The notes under the pieces were generated by a model. That model had not been told where the DNA came from, did no database searches, and saw only the letters and a program-made list of their open reading frames with translations. Shown piece by piece: positions 8,998 to 17,240 of a stretch of 64,000 nt of DNA. The DNA is from Micromonospora sp. DSM 45708 (GTDB lineage: Bacteria; Actinomycetota; Actinomycetes; Mycobacteriales; Micromonosporaceae). The stretch is taken from positions 4,960,001-5,024,000 of the forward strand of contig NZ_CP154796.1 in assembly GCF_039566955.1 (NCBI RefSeq). Direction: 5' to 3'. Position numbers and translations under genes: made by a program. Positions within the stretch are counted from its first letter, which is position 1; each line of letters starts with the position of its first letter.

Positions 8998-10349
8998 TCC
9001 TCGGTGCCGATGAACACGTTCTTGACGTCGGTGAAGGCGTGCAGCGCGTCCGGACCCAGCTCCCGACCGAGGCCGGAACGCTTCATCCCGCCGAAGGGGG
9101 TCCAGTAGCGCACCGAGGAGTGCGAGTTGACGCTGAGGTTGCCCGCCTCGACGGCCCGGGCCACCCGCACGGCCCGGCCCACGTCCCGGGTCCAGATCGA
9201 GCCGGAGAGGCCGTACTCGGTGTCGTTGGCGAGCCGGATCGCGTCCGCCTCGTCGTCGAACGGGAGCACCGAGACGACCGGGCCGAAGATCTCCTCACGC
9301 CAGTGCCGGTCCGCCGGGGAGTCGGCGAGCAGCACCGTGGGGGCGTACCAGAAGCCGGGGCCGTCCGGGCGGGAGCCGGTGAACGCCACGTCCGCGCCGT
9401 CGACGTACCCGGCGACCCGATCCCGGTGCGCGGCGGAGATCAGCGGGCCCATCTCGGCGGTCTCCCGGGCCGGGTCCTCGACCCGGAACGCCCGCACCGC
9501 GGGTTCGAGCAGCTCCAGGAAGCGATCGTACGCCGAACGCTGGACCAGGATCCGCGAGCGGGCGCAGCAGTCCTGGCCGGCGTTGTCGAAGACCGCGGAC
9601 GGCGCGCTGGCCGCCGCCTTCGCCAGGTCCGCGTCGGCGAAGACGAGGTTCGCCGACTTGCCGCCCAGCTCCAGCGTCACCCGCTTCACCTGGTCGGCGG
9701 CGCCGGCCATGATCCGGGTGCCGACCTCGGTGGAGCCGGTGAAGCAGATCTTGCGGACCGCCGGGTGGGTGACGAACCGCTCGCCGACCACGCTGCCCGC
9801 CCCGGGCAGCACGGTGAACACGCCCTCCGGCAGCCCGGCGTCCAGGGCCAGCTCGGCCAGGCGCAGCGCGGTCAGCGGCGTCAGCTCGGCCGGTTTGAGC
9901 ACCACCGTGTTGCCGGCGGCCAGCGCCGGGGCGAAACCCCAGCCGGCGATCGGCATCGGGAAGTTCCACGGCACGATCACGCCGACCACGCCCAGCGGCT
10001 CGTGGAACGTCACGTCGAGCCCGCCGGGCACCGGGATCTGCCGGCCGGTCAGCCGCTCCGGCGCGCCCGCGTAGTAGTCGAGCACGTCCCGGACGTTGCC
10101 GGCCTCCCAGCGCGCGTTGCCGACGGTGTGCCCGGAGTTGCGCACCTCGAGCTGCGCCAGCTCCTCCCGGTGCGCGTCCACCTCGGCCGCGAACCGCCGC
10201 AGCAGCCGCGCCCGATCCCCCGGCGCCACGTTCCGCCACCCCTCGTACGCAGCAGCCGCCCGCGCCACGGCGGCGTCCACCTCCGCCACGGACGCCGACG
10301 CCACCTCCGCGATCGCCGCCCCGCTGACCGGCGAGATCACCTCACCCAC
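8994..10349 (-). CDS. NAD(P)-dependent aldehyde dehydrogenase
   Basis: The 451-residue product is a full-length ALDH-superfamily enzyme. N129 in PWNF, the general base E227 in TLELGGK and the nucleophile C261 in GQDCCARSR are all present. It oxidises an aldehyde to the acid. It lies directly downstream of a type III glutamine-synthetase-like ligase. That pairing recalls the PuuA-PuuC route, in which gamma-glutamylated amines are oxidised to aldehydes and then acids. A gamma-glutamyl-aminobutyraldehyde-type substrate is therefore a reasonable guess, though no amine oxidase gene is adjacent. The 127-base gap before this gene holds an inverted repeat. Confidence 0.9.
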   Translation of the reverse strand: MGEVISPVSGAAIAEVASASVAEVDAAVARAAAAYEGWRNVAPGDRARLLRRFAAEVDAHREELAQLEVRNSGHTVGNARWEAGNVRDVLDYYAGAPERLTGRQIPVPGGLDVTFHEPLGVVGVIVPWNFPMPIAGWGFAPALAAGNTVVLKPAELTPLTALRLAELALDAGLPEGVFTVLPGAGSVVGERFVTHPAVRKICFTGSTEVGTRIMAGAADQVKRVTLELGGKSANLVFADADLAKAAASAPSAVFDNAGQDCCARSRILVQRSAYDRFLELLEPAVRAFRVEDPARETAEMGPLISAAHRDRVAGYVDGADVAFTGSRPDGPGFWYAPTVLLADSPADRHWREEIFGPVVSVLPFDDEADAIRLANDTEYGLSGSIWTRDVGRAVRVARAVEAGNLSVNSHSSVRYWTPFGGMKRSGLGRELGPDALHAFTDVKNVFIGTEE

Positions 10350-10385
10350 GCGCTCCCCCTGCCCTTCGCCATCCGTCGCCTCTCG

Positions 10386-10466
10386 CCTCGTCGATCTTGC
10401 AGGTGTTGCCCGGACAAAAGCCTCTCATGCCGCGAAAAGCGAGCCGCACGTGCAAGATCGGCGAGG
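10386..10466. repeat. Inverted repeat with 16-bp arms and long loop
   Basis: Arms 10386-10401 and 10451-10466 pair with one mismatch around a 49-base loop. The inner part of the stem is CGATCTTGCA. The element lies between the stop of the glutamine-synthetase-like gene and the start of the aldehyde dehydrogenase gene, both on the minus strand. It may act as an internal terminator, an RNA processing site or a regulatory hairpin within the operon. Confidence 0.6.
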
Positions 10467-10476
10467 AGCGGCGGAG

Positions 10477-11841
10477 TCAGAGGCGTTCGAAGCCACGGAT
10501 CAGCTCCCAGTCCGTGACGGCGGCGTCGAAGGCGGACAGCTCGACCTTCGCGTGGTTGGCGTAGTGGGCGACCACCTCGTCGCCGAACGCCTCCGGGGCG
10601 ACCGTCGAGCGCTGCCAGAGGTCGAGCGCGTCGCGCAGCGTGGCGGGGACCCGCTCGGCGGCCGGATCGTCGTACGCGTTGCCGGTGCACTCCTCGGCCA
10701 ACTCCAGCTCGTGCTCGATGCCGTACACCGCGCCGGCCACCAGCGCGGCGATCGCCAGGTACGGGTTGACGTCCGCCCCCGGCACCCGGTTCTCCACCCG
10801 CATCCCCTGCCCGTGCCCGACCAGCCGCAGCGCGCAGGTGCGGTTGTCGGTGCCCCAGCGCAGCGCGGTCGGCGCGAACGAGCCGGGCTGGTACCGCTTG
10901 TAGGAGTTGATGTTGGGGGCGAAGAGCAAACTGAACTCGCGCATCGTGGCGAGCAGCCCGGCCAGCACCCGCTGCCCGGTCACGCTCAGGTGCGCCGGCC
11001 CGTCGCCCAGCATCGCCGACGAGCCGGACGCGTCGCGCAACGAGAAGTGGATGTGGCAGGAGTTGCCCTCCCGCGCGTTCGGCTTCGCCATGAACGTGAT
11101 CGCCATGCCCTCCTGGGCGGCGATCTCCTTCGCCCCGTTCTTGTAGATGACGTGGTGGTCGGCGCAGGCCACCGCCTCGTCGTACCGGAAGGCGATCTCG
11201 TGCTGGCCGAGGTTGCACTCGCCCTTCGCGCTCTCCGGCGTCAGCCCGGCGGCGGCCATCTCGGTGCGGATGCGGCGCAGCAGCGGCTCCACCCGGGCGG
11301 TGCCGAGCAGCGAGTAGTCCACGTTGTACTGGTTCGCCGGGGTCAGGTCGCGGTAGCCGCGCGACCACGCCTCCTCGTACGAGTCGCGGTAGAGCACGAA
11401 CTCCAACTCGGTGCCGGCGTACGCGGTCAGCCCGTGCGCGGCCAGCCGGTCGAGCTGCCGGCGCAGGATCTGCCGGGGCGAGGCGACCACCGGCCCGGAG
11501 CCGTCCAGCCACTCCAGGTCGGCCAGCAGCAGCGCCGAACCGGGCTGCCACGGCATCCGGCGCAGCGTGTCCAGGTCGGGACGCATGGCGAAGTCGCCGT
11601 AGCCGCGTTCCCAGCTCGACATCGCGTACCCGTCGACGGTGTTCATGTCGACGTCCACGGCGAGCAGGTAGTTGCAGCCCTCGCTGCCGTCGGCGACCAC
11701 GTTGTCGAGGAAGAACGGCGCGTGGAACCGCTTGCCCTGGAGGCGGCCCTGCATGTCGGTGAGGCCGAGCACCACCGTGTCGATCTCGCCCTCGGCGACG
11801 GCGACCCGCAACTGTTCCAGCGAGAGGGGCGTTCTACTCAT
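10477..11841 (-). CDS. Glutamine-synthetase-like gamma-glutamylamine ligase
   Basis: The 454-residue product belongs to the glutamine synthetase superfamily. Its metal-site region GTELEFVLY, the stretch AKGECNLGQHEI and the ATP-site segment CHIHFSLRD are clear. It is related to GlnA3/GlnA4/PuuA-type enzymes, which join glutamate to polyamines or ethanolamine. This assignment rests on the adjacent aldehyde dehydrogenase and SDR. The conserved adenylylation tyrosine loop of GlnA1 was not recognised. The ATG at 11841 is preferred because GGAGG stands seven bases before it; an upstream in-frame start at 11874 lacks such a site. A true biosynthetic glutamine synthetase is less likely. Confidence 0.88.
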   Translation of the reverse strand: MSRTPLSLEQLRVAVAEGEIDTVVLGLTDMQGRLQGKRFHAPFFLDNVVADGSEGCNYLLAVDVDMNTVDGYAMSSWERGYGDFAMRPDLDTLRRMPWQPGSALLLADLEWLDGSGPVVASPRQILRRQLDRLAAHGLTAYAGTELEFVLYRDSYEEAWSRGYRDLTPANQYNVDYSLLGTARVEPLLRRIRTEMAAAGLTPESAKGECNLGQHEIAFRYDEAVACADHHVIYKNGAKEIAAQEGMAITFMAKPNAREGNSCHIHFSLRDASGSSAMLGDGPAHLSVTGQRVLAGLLATMREFSLLFAPNINSYKRYQPGSFAPTALRWGTDNRTCALRLVGHGQGMRVENRVPGADVNPYLAIAALVAGAVYGIEHELELAEECTGNAYDDPAAERVPATLRDALDLWQRSTVAPEAFGDEVVAHYANHAKVELSAFDAAVTDWELIRGFERL

Positions 11842-11928
11842 CGGGGAGCCTCCATCACCAAGGTCTACTGGCAAACCGGATCACCGTCAATGCCCCGGTG
11901 GGACCGGGTGCGAAACCGGGGAGAGCGC

Positions 11929-13107
11929 ATGCGTCGTCGGATCGTCGCGGCCGTCGCGACCGTCCTCGCGATCGGGCTGGGCGCCACCGACGCCCGCGCC
12001 GACCGGCAGCCCACCGCCGCCCCCGACCGCCCCGCCGTCGAGACGGCACCGCAGCCGGACCTGGTCGACCTGCGCCCGGCCGGCTTCGAACGACACGTCG
12101 ACCGGCGGCCGGCGACCGGCTACGACCTGACGAACCCGCAGGTGGTCGCCACCGGGTTGGCGGTGCCCTGGGGGCTGGACTTCCTGCCCGACGGCAGCGC
12201 CCTGGTCACCCAGCGGGACCGGGGCACCGTCCTCCGGGTCCGCCCCGGCCGACCGGCCGAGCAGGTGGCCCGGATCGCCGACGTGGTCGCCGGCGGCGAG
12301 GCGGGCCTGCTCGGGCTCGCGGTCTCCCCCACCTACCGGCGGGACGGCTGGGTCTACGCCTGCTACACGACCGCCACCGACCTCCGCGTCGTCCGGTTCC
12401 GGCTGGCCGCGACGCCCGTCCCGCAGGTGCTGCTCAGCGGCATTCCCCGGGCCACCTTCCACGACGGCGGGCGGATCGCGTTCGGCCCCGACGGCATGCT
12501 CTACGCCGGCGTCGGCGACGCCGGGGTGCCGGCCCGCGCCCAGGACCTGACCAGCCGCAACGGCAAGATCCTGCGGATCCGCCCGGACGGCGGGACACCG
12601 GCGGGCAACCCGTTCCCCGGCTCGCCGGTCTACAGCTACGGCCACCGCAACGTGCAGGGGCTGGCCTGGGACCGGCACGGCCGGCTGTTCGCCACCGAGT
12701 TCGGGCAGAGCACGTGGGACGAGGTGAACCGGATCGTGCCGGGCGGCAACTACGGCTGGCCGATCGTCGAGGGCATCGCCGGTGACCCCCGCTTCCGGGA
12801 CCCGGTCGTGGTCTGGCCGCCGGCGCAGGCGTCGCCGAGCGGCGCGGCGTTCACCCGGGGCACGCTCTACGTGGCCGCGCTGCGCGGCACCCGGCTCTGG
12901 ACCGTGCCGGTCGACCACGACGGCACGGTCGGCGTACCGGTGGCGGAGCTGGTCGGCGGCTACGGCCGCCTGCGTACCGTCGCGGTCGCCCCCGACGGCG
13001 CGCTCTGGGTGACCACCAGCAACCGCGAGCCGCGCGGCGTCCCACCGGCGGCCGACGACGACCGCATCCTCCGCTTCCCGCTCACCCACCGTCAGCCCCC
13101 GGCCTAG
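11929..13107 (+). CDS. Secreted sorbosone/glucose dehydrogenase-family protein
   Basis: The 392-residue product has an N-terminal signal peptide (MRRRIVAAVATVLAIGLGA, probable cut after ARA). It is followed by the beta-propeller of the soluble PQQ-dependent aldose dehydrogenase family. Family marks include VPWGLDFLPDG, GEAGLLGLAVSP, FHDGGRIAFGPDGMLYAGVGD and YSYGHRNVQGLAWD. It probably acts outside the cell or at the wall, oxidising a sugar; the cofactor is PQQ in characterised relatives. The ATG at 11929 was chosen because GGGGAG lies just upstream and it opens directly into the signal peptide. The gene is divergent from the ligase gene at 10477-11841. Confidence 0.88.
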   Translation: MRRRIVAAVATVLAIGLGATDARADRQPTAAPDRPAVETAPQPDLVDLRPAGFERHVDRRPATGYDLTNPQVVATGLAVPWGLDFLPDGSALVTQRDRGTVLRVRPGRPAEQVARIADVVAGGEAGLLGLAVSPTYRRDGWVYACYTTATDLRVVRFRLAATPVPQVLLSGIPRATFHDGGRIAFGPDGMLYAGVGDAGVPARAQDLTSRNGKILRIRPDGGTPAGNPFPGSPVYSYGHRNVQGLAWDRHGRLFATEFGQSTWDEVNRIVPGGNYGWPIVEGIAGDPRFRDPVVVWPPAQASPSGAAFTRGTLYVAALRGTRLWTVPVDHDGTVGVPVAELVGGYGRLRTVAVAPDGALWVTTSNREPRGVPPAADDDRILRFPLTHRQPPA

Positions 13108-13141
13108 ACCTCCCGGGTACGCGGACAGCCGCCGGTCGGCG

Positions 13142-13393
13142 TCAGTCACGCGCCCGCGCCCAGGCCAGGAAACGGTGGTGCAGGTCCGGCACATGACCCG
13201 GGTTCAACCGGGCGAGGTGTTCCGTCGCCTCGGCCATCACGACGCCCAGGTAGAGCAGCAGCCCGACGCGGTCGTCCCGGTACTCGACGAGCAGCGACAG
13301 CCGCGCCGGCTGGCAGGGCCACTCCGCGCCGCAGTTGCGGCACCGCCACAGCGGGCGCATGGGCACGTGTGGAACCCGGCGGCGTCCCGTCAC
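13142..13393 (-). CDS. Small cysteine-containing protein of unknown function
   Basis: This 83-residue protein has CRNCGAEWPC near the N terminus (C18, C21, C27), which could bind zinc or another metal. A helical part rich in leucine follows, with HH and a final FLAWARARD. No function can be assigned. The GTG start at 13393 overlaps the stop of a 32-codon ORF as GTGA. An internal ATG at 13360 (MRPLWRC) is an alternative start. The pair is divergent from the XRE/DUF397 genes at 13720-14705, and I infer that they belong to the same small actinobacterial module. Confidence 0.6.
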   Translation of the reverse strand: MTGRRRVPHVPMRPLWRCRNCGAEWPCQPARLSLLVEYRDDRVGLLLYLGVVMAEATEHLARLNPGHVPDLHHRFLAWARARD

Positions 13394-13488
13394 CGCAGCC
13401 GGCGGACGGCCACCCGCGCGCCCCGTCGCGGGTCGGCGGAAGGAGCCCCCGTCCGGTCCCGCTCCGGCCCTTCGACGTGCACCCGCAT
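13390..13488 (-). CDS. 32-residue basic small ORF with strong ribosome binding site
   Basis: The ORF begins MRVHVEGPERDRTG and ends ARVAVRRLR. The perfect site GAGGAGG stands five bases before its ATG, at 13494-13500. Its stop overlaps the GTG of the 83-residue gene, so translation of the two may be coupled. It could be a leader ORF or a real microprotein. Codon third positions are GC-rich, as in neighbouring genes. It is below the length normally called automatically. Confidence 0.5.
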   Translation of the reverse strand: MRVHVEGPERDRTGAPSADPRRGARVAVRRLR

Positions 13489-13595
13489 GTCAACCTCCTC
13501 GCCGTGGTTGGAGGGGGCCGCCCGGCATCGTCGGGACCGGGCGGCCCCGGGCTGGAACCCGCCCGCGCCTGACTGCGGCGAGCGGATCCGCCTAC

Positions 13596-13625
13596 GTGAC
13601 AGTCTGTTGGCCACACCGCTACGGT
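13596..13625 (+). promoter_or_regulatory. Candidate promoter of the XRE-DUF397 pair
   Basis: GTGACA at 13596-13601 and TACGGT at 13620-13625 are separated by 18 bases and lie about 95 bases before the GTG of the XRE gene. They resemble a vegetative -35/-10 pair. This is a visual match only, in a region of 231 bases shared with the divergent small ORFs. Confidence 0.3.
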
Positions 13626-13719
13626 CGGAAGGCATCGAGCCTGGCCACGACGCGCCTGTGCGGGCTCAGCACGGCCAGCGGATGTCGAGTGAATCTCGGG
13701 TCAAATCTGTGGAGGAGTT

Positions 13720-14520
13720 GTGGCAGAGCCGACAGCGGAGTTGATTCGGGCACAGATCCGCCGGCTGCGGAACGCGGCCGGCCTCAGTCAGGAGGAGTTC
13801 GGCAGGCTGGTGCACTACTCCGCCTCGATGGTGTCGGCCGTCGAGACCGGCGGGCGTCCGTACGACCGTCTTTTCCTGGCCCGCGCCGACGAAGCTCTGC
13901 ACTCCGGCGGACTGCTGGTCGCCCTGCTCAAGATTGCCGAGCGGGACGGTCTGCCGTCGTGGCTCAGGCCGTGGCTGGACGCGGAGCGCGGCGCCCGACA
14001 GCTTCGGTGTTTCCATCCGACACTCATCCCGGCCCTGCTCCAGACCGAGAACTACGCCCGCGCAGTCATTCGTTGCGACGGTCTGCTCACCGATACCGAG
14101 GTGGATCGTCGGGTGACAGCGCGGATGGATCGCCAGGACGTGCTGCGACAGGAGAACCCGCCGCAGCTCGTGGTCGTGTTCGACGAAGGCGTGTTGCACC
14201 GACATGACGAGAGCTTCCGGGGCCTGCTGTCCCAGCAGATCGAGCACCTGATCGCATGTGCGGAGCGTCCCCACGTCAGCGTCCACATACTTCCGCTGCA
14301 TGTCGGGCTGCACATCGGCATGTCCGGTCCGTTCACCCTCGCCCGCGACGAGGAGGGCGGCTGGGTCGCCAGCATGGAGTGTCAGCTCACCACGAGTGTG
14401 ATCGACGGCGATGCCGACGTCGCTACTCTTCTGTCGCGGTGGGAGATGATCCGGAGCGAAGCGTTGCCCCGCCGGCAGTCGATCGAACTCTTGAAAGAGG
14501 TGGTGACCTCATGGACCTGA
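13720..14520 (+). CDS. XRE-family regulator with DUF5753 domain
   Basis: The 266-residue protein has an N-terminal helix-turn-helix at about 8-62 (LRNAAGLSQEEFGRLVHYSA). The typical actinobacterial DUF5753 sensor part follows, with FHPTLIPALLQTENYARAVI and the C-terminal VSVHILPL and GPFTLA. Such proteins, related to WhiJ and the abaA-locus regulators of Streptomyces, usually act with a small DUF397 protein, and one follows here with a 10-base overlap. The GTG at 13720 has GGAGGAG just upstream. It probably controls development or an unknown local target. The divergent 32- and 83-residue ORFs are candidate targets. Confidence 0.92.
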   Translation: MAEPTAELIRAQIRRLRNAAGLSQEEFGRLVHYSASMVSAVETGGRPYDRLFLARADEALHSGGLLVALLKIAERDGLPSWLRPWLDAERGARQLRCFHPTLIPALLQTENYARAVIRCDGLLTDTEVDRRVTARMDRQDVLRQENPPQLVVVFDEGVLHRHDESFRGLLSQQIEHLIACAERPHVSVHILPLHVGLHIGMSGPFTLARDEEGGWVASMECQLTTSVIDGDADVATLLSRWEMIRSEALPRRQSIELLKEVVTSWT

Positions 14521-14705
14521 GCGACGCGACCTGGCACAAGGCGACTCGCAGCGGCAATACGGACTGCGTGGAAGTCGCCGACAACCTGCCGGGCGTGGTG
14601 CTGGTGCGTGACACGAAGGACCGCGACGGCGGCACCCTCCACATCGACCCGTCGTCGTGGCGCTCGTTCGTCACCCTGGCACGGCAGTTCCACGCCGCCA
14701 CCTGA
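14511..14705 (+). CDS. DUF397 protein, partner of the XRE regulator
   Basis: The 64-residue product shows the DUF397 pattern: WHKATRSGNTDCVEVAD, then VLVRDTKDRDGGTLHIDPSSWRSFV. DUF397 proteins are nearly always encoded next to XRE/DUF5753 regulators in actinobacteria and are thought to modulate them. The ATG at 14511 lies inside the end of the XRE gene, giving a 10-base overlap and translational coupling. A GAAAGAGGTGG site precedes it. Confidence 0.92.
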   Translation: MDLSDATWHKATRSGNTDCVEVADNLPGVVLVRDTKDRDGGTLHIDPSSWRSFVTLARQFHAAT

Positions 14706-14721
14706 TCGCGGAGCCCACAGC

Positions 14722-14808
14722 GTCGGTGGAACGCCATGGACCTCTCAAGGCTGTTCTGACCGCCATGACGTTCCACCGACCGACCCGCCGGCACGGCGGG
14801 GCCGGCGG
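14722..14808. terminator. Two hairpins between convergent genes
   Basis: A 12-bp inverted repeat (arms 14722-14733 and 14769-14780, GTCGGTGGAACG) is followed by a second hairpin with arms CCGCCGGC and GCCGGCGG, the right arm at 14801-14808. They lie between the end of the DUF397 gene and the end of the convergent permease gene, so bidirectional termination is likely. Confidence 0.55.
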
Positions 14809-16380
14809 TCAGGAGGGTGGCGTGGGGGTGTCGGGGGTGGTCTGCTCGACGGTGCGGCGGGGGCCGGTGAACCAGGTGCGGGCCGAGGCGTACCACCAGA
14901 TCGCGACGCCGAGCAGCACGCCGCCGATCGCGAGCGGCGCGTAGTTCACCGCGGTCCAACTGAAGTCGGGATTGCCCGGCACGCCGGCCGGGACGATCGG
15001 CAGCACGAAGTAGACCGAGATGACGGCGATCTCCACCACGGCGATCCAGCCGAGCAGCCGGTAGCGGCGGCCGAGCGTCCACGGGCCCGGGACGAACCGG
15101 TCGCCCATCCGCAGCCGCAGGAAGATCGGGATGATGAAGGACAGGTAGAGCCCGATCACCGCCACCGACACCACCGCGTAGAACGCGACCGGGATGCCGC
15201 CGCGCTGGTAGAGCGCGGGCAGCGTGAGCACCAGCCCGGCCAGCGTGGCGCCGATGATGGCGTTGACCGGCGTGCCGTTGCGGTTGACAGTCGACCAGAG
15301 CCGCCAGCCGGGCACCGCCCGGTCCCGGCTGAACGCGTACGCCATCCGCGACATCGAGGTCACGCAGCTCATCCCGCAGAAGAACTGCCCGATGGTGGAG
15401 ATGATGATGACCGTCTTGAAGAAGAACGGGGTCAGCGCCGTGGAGAAGATCGCCCCGGAGAAGCCACCCGCGTCGTTGATCGCGTCCACGTCGGTGGCGG
15501 CGAACAGGAACGCGAGCAGCAGGATCCAGCCGCCCACGGCGGAATAGAAGATCGACCGCCAGAGCCCCTGTGCGGCGGCCTTGGACGCGCCCCGGGTCTC
15601 CTCGGAGACGTGCGCGCAGGCGTCGAAGCCGGTGATCGTGTACTGCGTCAGCAGGAAGCCCAGCGGCAGCACGTAGAACCAGAACGTCAGCCCGCCGCTG
15701 TCCCCGTCGCCGAAGCCGGAGTTGTTGAACCGCTCGGTGAACACGAAGCGGAAACTCTGGTGGTCGTCCGGGACCAGGACCAGGATCAGCACCACCACGG
15801 CCGCGCCGGCCACGTGCCACCAGACCGAGACGTTCTGGAGTACGTCGATGATGCGGTGCCCGTAGATGTTGATCAGGCCGTGCAGCGCGAGGATCACCAC
15901 GAACAGCCCGAACGTCTGGTGGCCGGTGCCGGCCCAGCCGTCGACGAGCGCCGACAACGTCAGGTTGAGGAACGTGGCGCAGCCGTAGTCGACCGAGGCG
16001 GTGACCGCGACCAGCCCGATCAGGTTGAGCCAGCCGGTGAACCAGCCGTGCACCGGCCGGCCCATGGTCGCCGCCCACCAGTAGATCCCGCCCGCGGTCG
16101 GGTACGCGGAGACCAGCTCGGCCAGGCAGAACCCGATGACCAGGATGAACATCGAGATCAGCGGCCAGCCCCAGGACACGGCGACCGGGCCGCCGTTGTT
16201 CCACGCCTGGCCGAACGTGGTGAAGCAGCCGGCCAGGATCGAGATGATCGAGAACGAGATGGCGAAGTTGGAGAAGCCGCTCCACTTGCGGCGCAGCTCC
16301 TGCTTGTAACCGAGTTCGGCGAGTCGTCGGGCGTCGTCGTCCATCGGCTGCTCGGCGGTCGGCGCGGGCGTCGTGGCCAC
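14809..16380 (-). CDS. APC-superfamily amino acid/amine permease
   Basis: The 523-residue product is an integral membrane transporter with about twelve helices. It starts from LGYKQELRRKWSGFSNFAISFSII, typical of the amino acid-choline transporter branch of the APC superfamily. The sequence AYPTAGGIYWWAA in the third helix region is also typical. It probably imports an amino acid, GABA or a related amine. The glutamine-synthetase/aldehyde dehydrogenase genes lie 3 kb away and could use the same substrate class, but they are not in one operon. The GTG at 16380 is chosen because GAGGAGG lies six bases upstream. Confidence 0.88.
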   Translation of the reverse strand: MATTPAPTAEQPMDDDARRLAELGYKQELRRKWSGFSNFAISFSIISILAGCFTTFGQAWNNGGPVAVSWGWPLISMFILVIGFCLAELVSAYPTAGGIYWWAATMGRPVHGWFTGWLNLIGLVAVTASVDYGCATFLNLTLSALVDGWAGTGHQTFGLFVVILALHGLINIYGHRIIDVLQNVSVWWHVAGAAVVVLILVLVPDDHQSFRFVFTERFNNSGFGDGDSGGLTFWFYVLPLGFLLTQYTITGFDACAHVSEETRGASKAAAQGLWRSIFYSAVGGWILLLAFLFAATDVDAINDAGGFSGAIFSTALTPFFFKTVIIISTIGQFFCGMSCVTSMSRMAYAFSRDRAVPGWRLWSTVNRNGTPVNAIIGATLAGLVLTLPALYQRGGIPVAFYAVVSVAVIGLYLSFIIPIFLRLRMGDRFVPGPWTLGRRYRLLGWIAVVEIAVISVYFVLPIVPAGVPGNPDFSWTAVNYAPLAIGGVLLGVAIWWYASARTWFTGPRRTVEQTTPDTPTPPS

Positions 16381-16584
16381 TGCACACCTCCTCGAGGCGA
16401 GTGCTCGCAGTCTGCTCCCGCCGATCAAGGTGGTCAATACGCGTACCGGTTAAATGCGTTGTCCCGTCGACCCGCCCGGGGCATCCTGGGAGCTGTGACC
16501 AGGCCCGACCCGACGGGCCGGCACCGGGCGCTCGGCAACGCCCGGTTCGCGGCGGCGCGCGGCGTCCACCTCTCTCTCACTGAA

Positions 16585-16603
16585 GTACGGCGTTGCGCCG
16601 TAC
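16585..16603. terminator. Short palindromic hairpin after DUF456 gene
   Basis: GTACGGCG at 16585-16592 and CGCCGTAC at 16596-16603 pair perfectly around a three-base loop. The element lies downstream of the minus-strand DUF456 gene, in an otherwise empty 266-base gap. It is a possible terminator. Confidence 0.45.
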
Positions 16604-16646
16604 CCCCGGACGCCCGCGCCGCCGCACTCCCGGGTCGGGCGGCGGC

Positions 16647-17147
16647 TCAGGCGAACAGCAGGCCCGCCACCCAGAGCGCGGCGATCACCATGCCCGCCAT
16701 GAACTCGACAAGCATGGACAGGCCGGCCGCCTTGAGTGCCTGCACGGTGGCCGGCCAGGCCAGCCGGTTGCTGCCCAGCCGCAGCAGCTCCGCGCCCCAG
16801 ATCCCGGCGACGAAGCCGATCGGCAACCCGATCACCGGGATGACGAAGAACCCGACCACGCCGAGCAACGCGCCGGCCAGCAGCGACCTGGTGGGCACGC
16901 CGGTCCGCTTCAGGTTCCGCCCCGGCCAGAGGTACTTGACCACGGTGCCACCGGCGGCGACCACGGTCGCGGCGGCGAGCACCGCCCAGCGGCCCGGGCC
17001 GGCGTCGCCGAACAGCGCCCACACCAGCACGCCGCCCCAGCACAGCGGCAGCGCCGGCAGGCCGGGCACCACCACGCCGGCCAGCCCGGCCAGGATCGCC
17101 AGCGCGGCGACCACCGACACCACGGCCTGCGAATCGGTCAGACTCAC
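16647..17147 (-). CDS. DUF456-family membrane protein
   Basis: The 166-residue protein has four to five hydrophobic segments and a glycine/proline-rich first helix (LAGLAGVVVPGLPALPLCWGG). It matches the DUF456 family. A cytoplasmic stretch KYLWPGRNLKRTGVPTRS precedes FFVIPVIGLPIGFVAGIWGAE. The function of the family is unknown. A palindromic repeat (family B) lies just upstream of its start. Confidence 0.85.
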   Translation of the reverse strand: MSLTDSQAVVSVVAALAILAGLAGVVVPGLPALPLCWGGVLVWALFGDAGPGRWAVLAAATVVAAGGTVVKYLWPGRNLKRTGVPTRSLLAGALLGVVGFFVIPVIGLPIGFVAGIWGAELLRLGSNRLAWPATVQALKAAGLSMLVEFMAGMVIAALWVAGLLFA

Positions 17148-17181
17148 GAGTTCTCTCTCTTCTCTGCGCGGGCGCTGCGTA

Positions 17182-17240
17182 AACCGAGATGTTAAGAGGG
17201 GGCCCCGCCTCTACCGGAGGCGTTAACAGGGGGCCCTTCC
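17182..17240. repeat. GGGGCCCCC palindromic repeat (family B, copy 1)
   Basis: The segment runs from GATGTTAAGAGGGGGCCCCG through CTCTACCGGAGGCGTTAACA to GGGGGCCCTTCCTTA. Its two ends are inverted relative to each other (TTAAGAGGGGGCCC against GGGCCCTTCCTTA-like). Read on the minus strand it aligns closely with the segments at 23202-23280 and 45138-45190. It lies between the end of the GGDEF-EAL gene and the start of the DUF456 gene. Confidence 0.75.

Noticed and set aside
10096..11928. 600-codon N-terminal extension of the sugar dehydrogenase
   Set aside because: The extension is antisense to the glutamine-synthetase-like gene. The real start at 11929 has a ribosome site and signal peptide.
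13142..14705. Classical toxin-antitoxin system
   Set aside because: The arrangement is suggestive, but the Cys-motif protein has no known toxin fold and DUF397/XRE pairs are better known as regulators. It is kept as an uncharacterised module.
17182..17240. Repeat families A, B and C as CRISPR repeats
   Set aside because: Copies are single, far apart, inverted and without spacers or cas genes.
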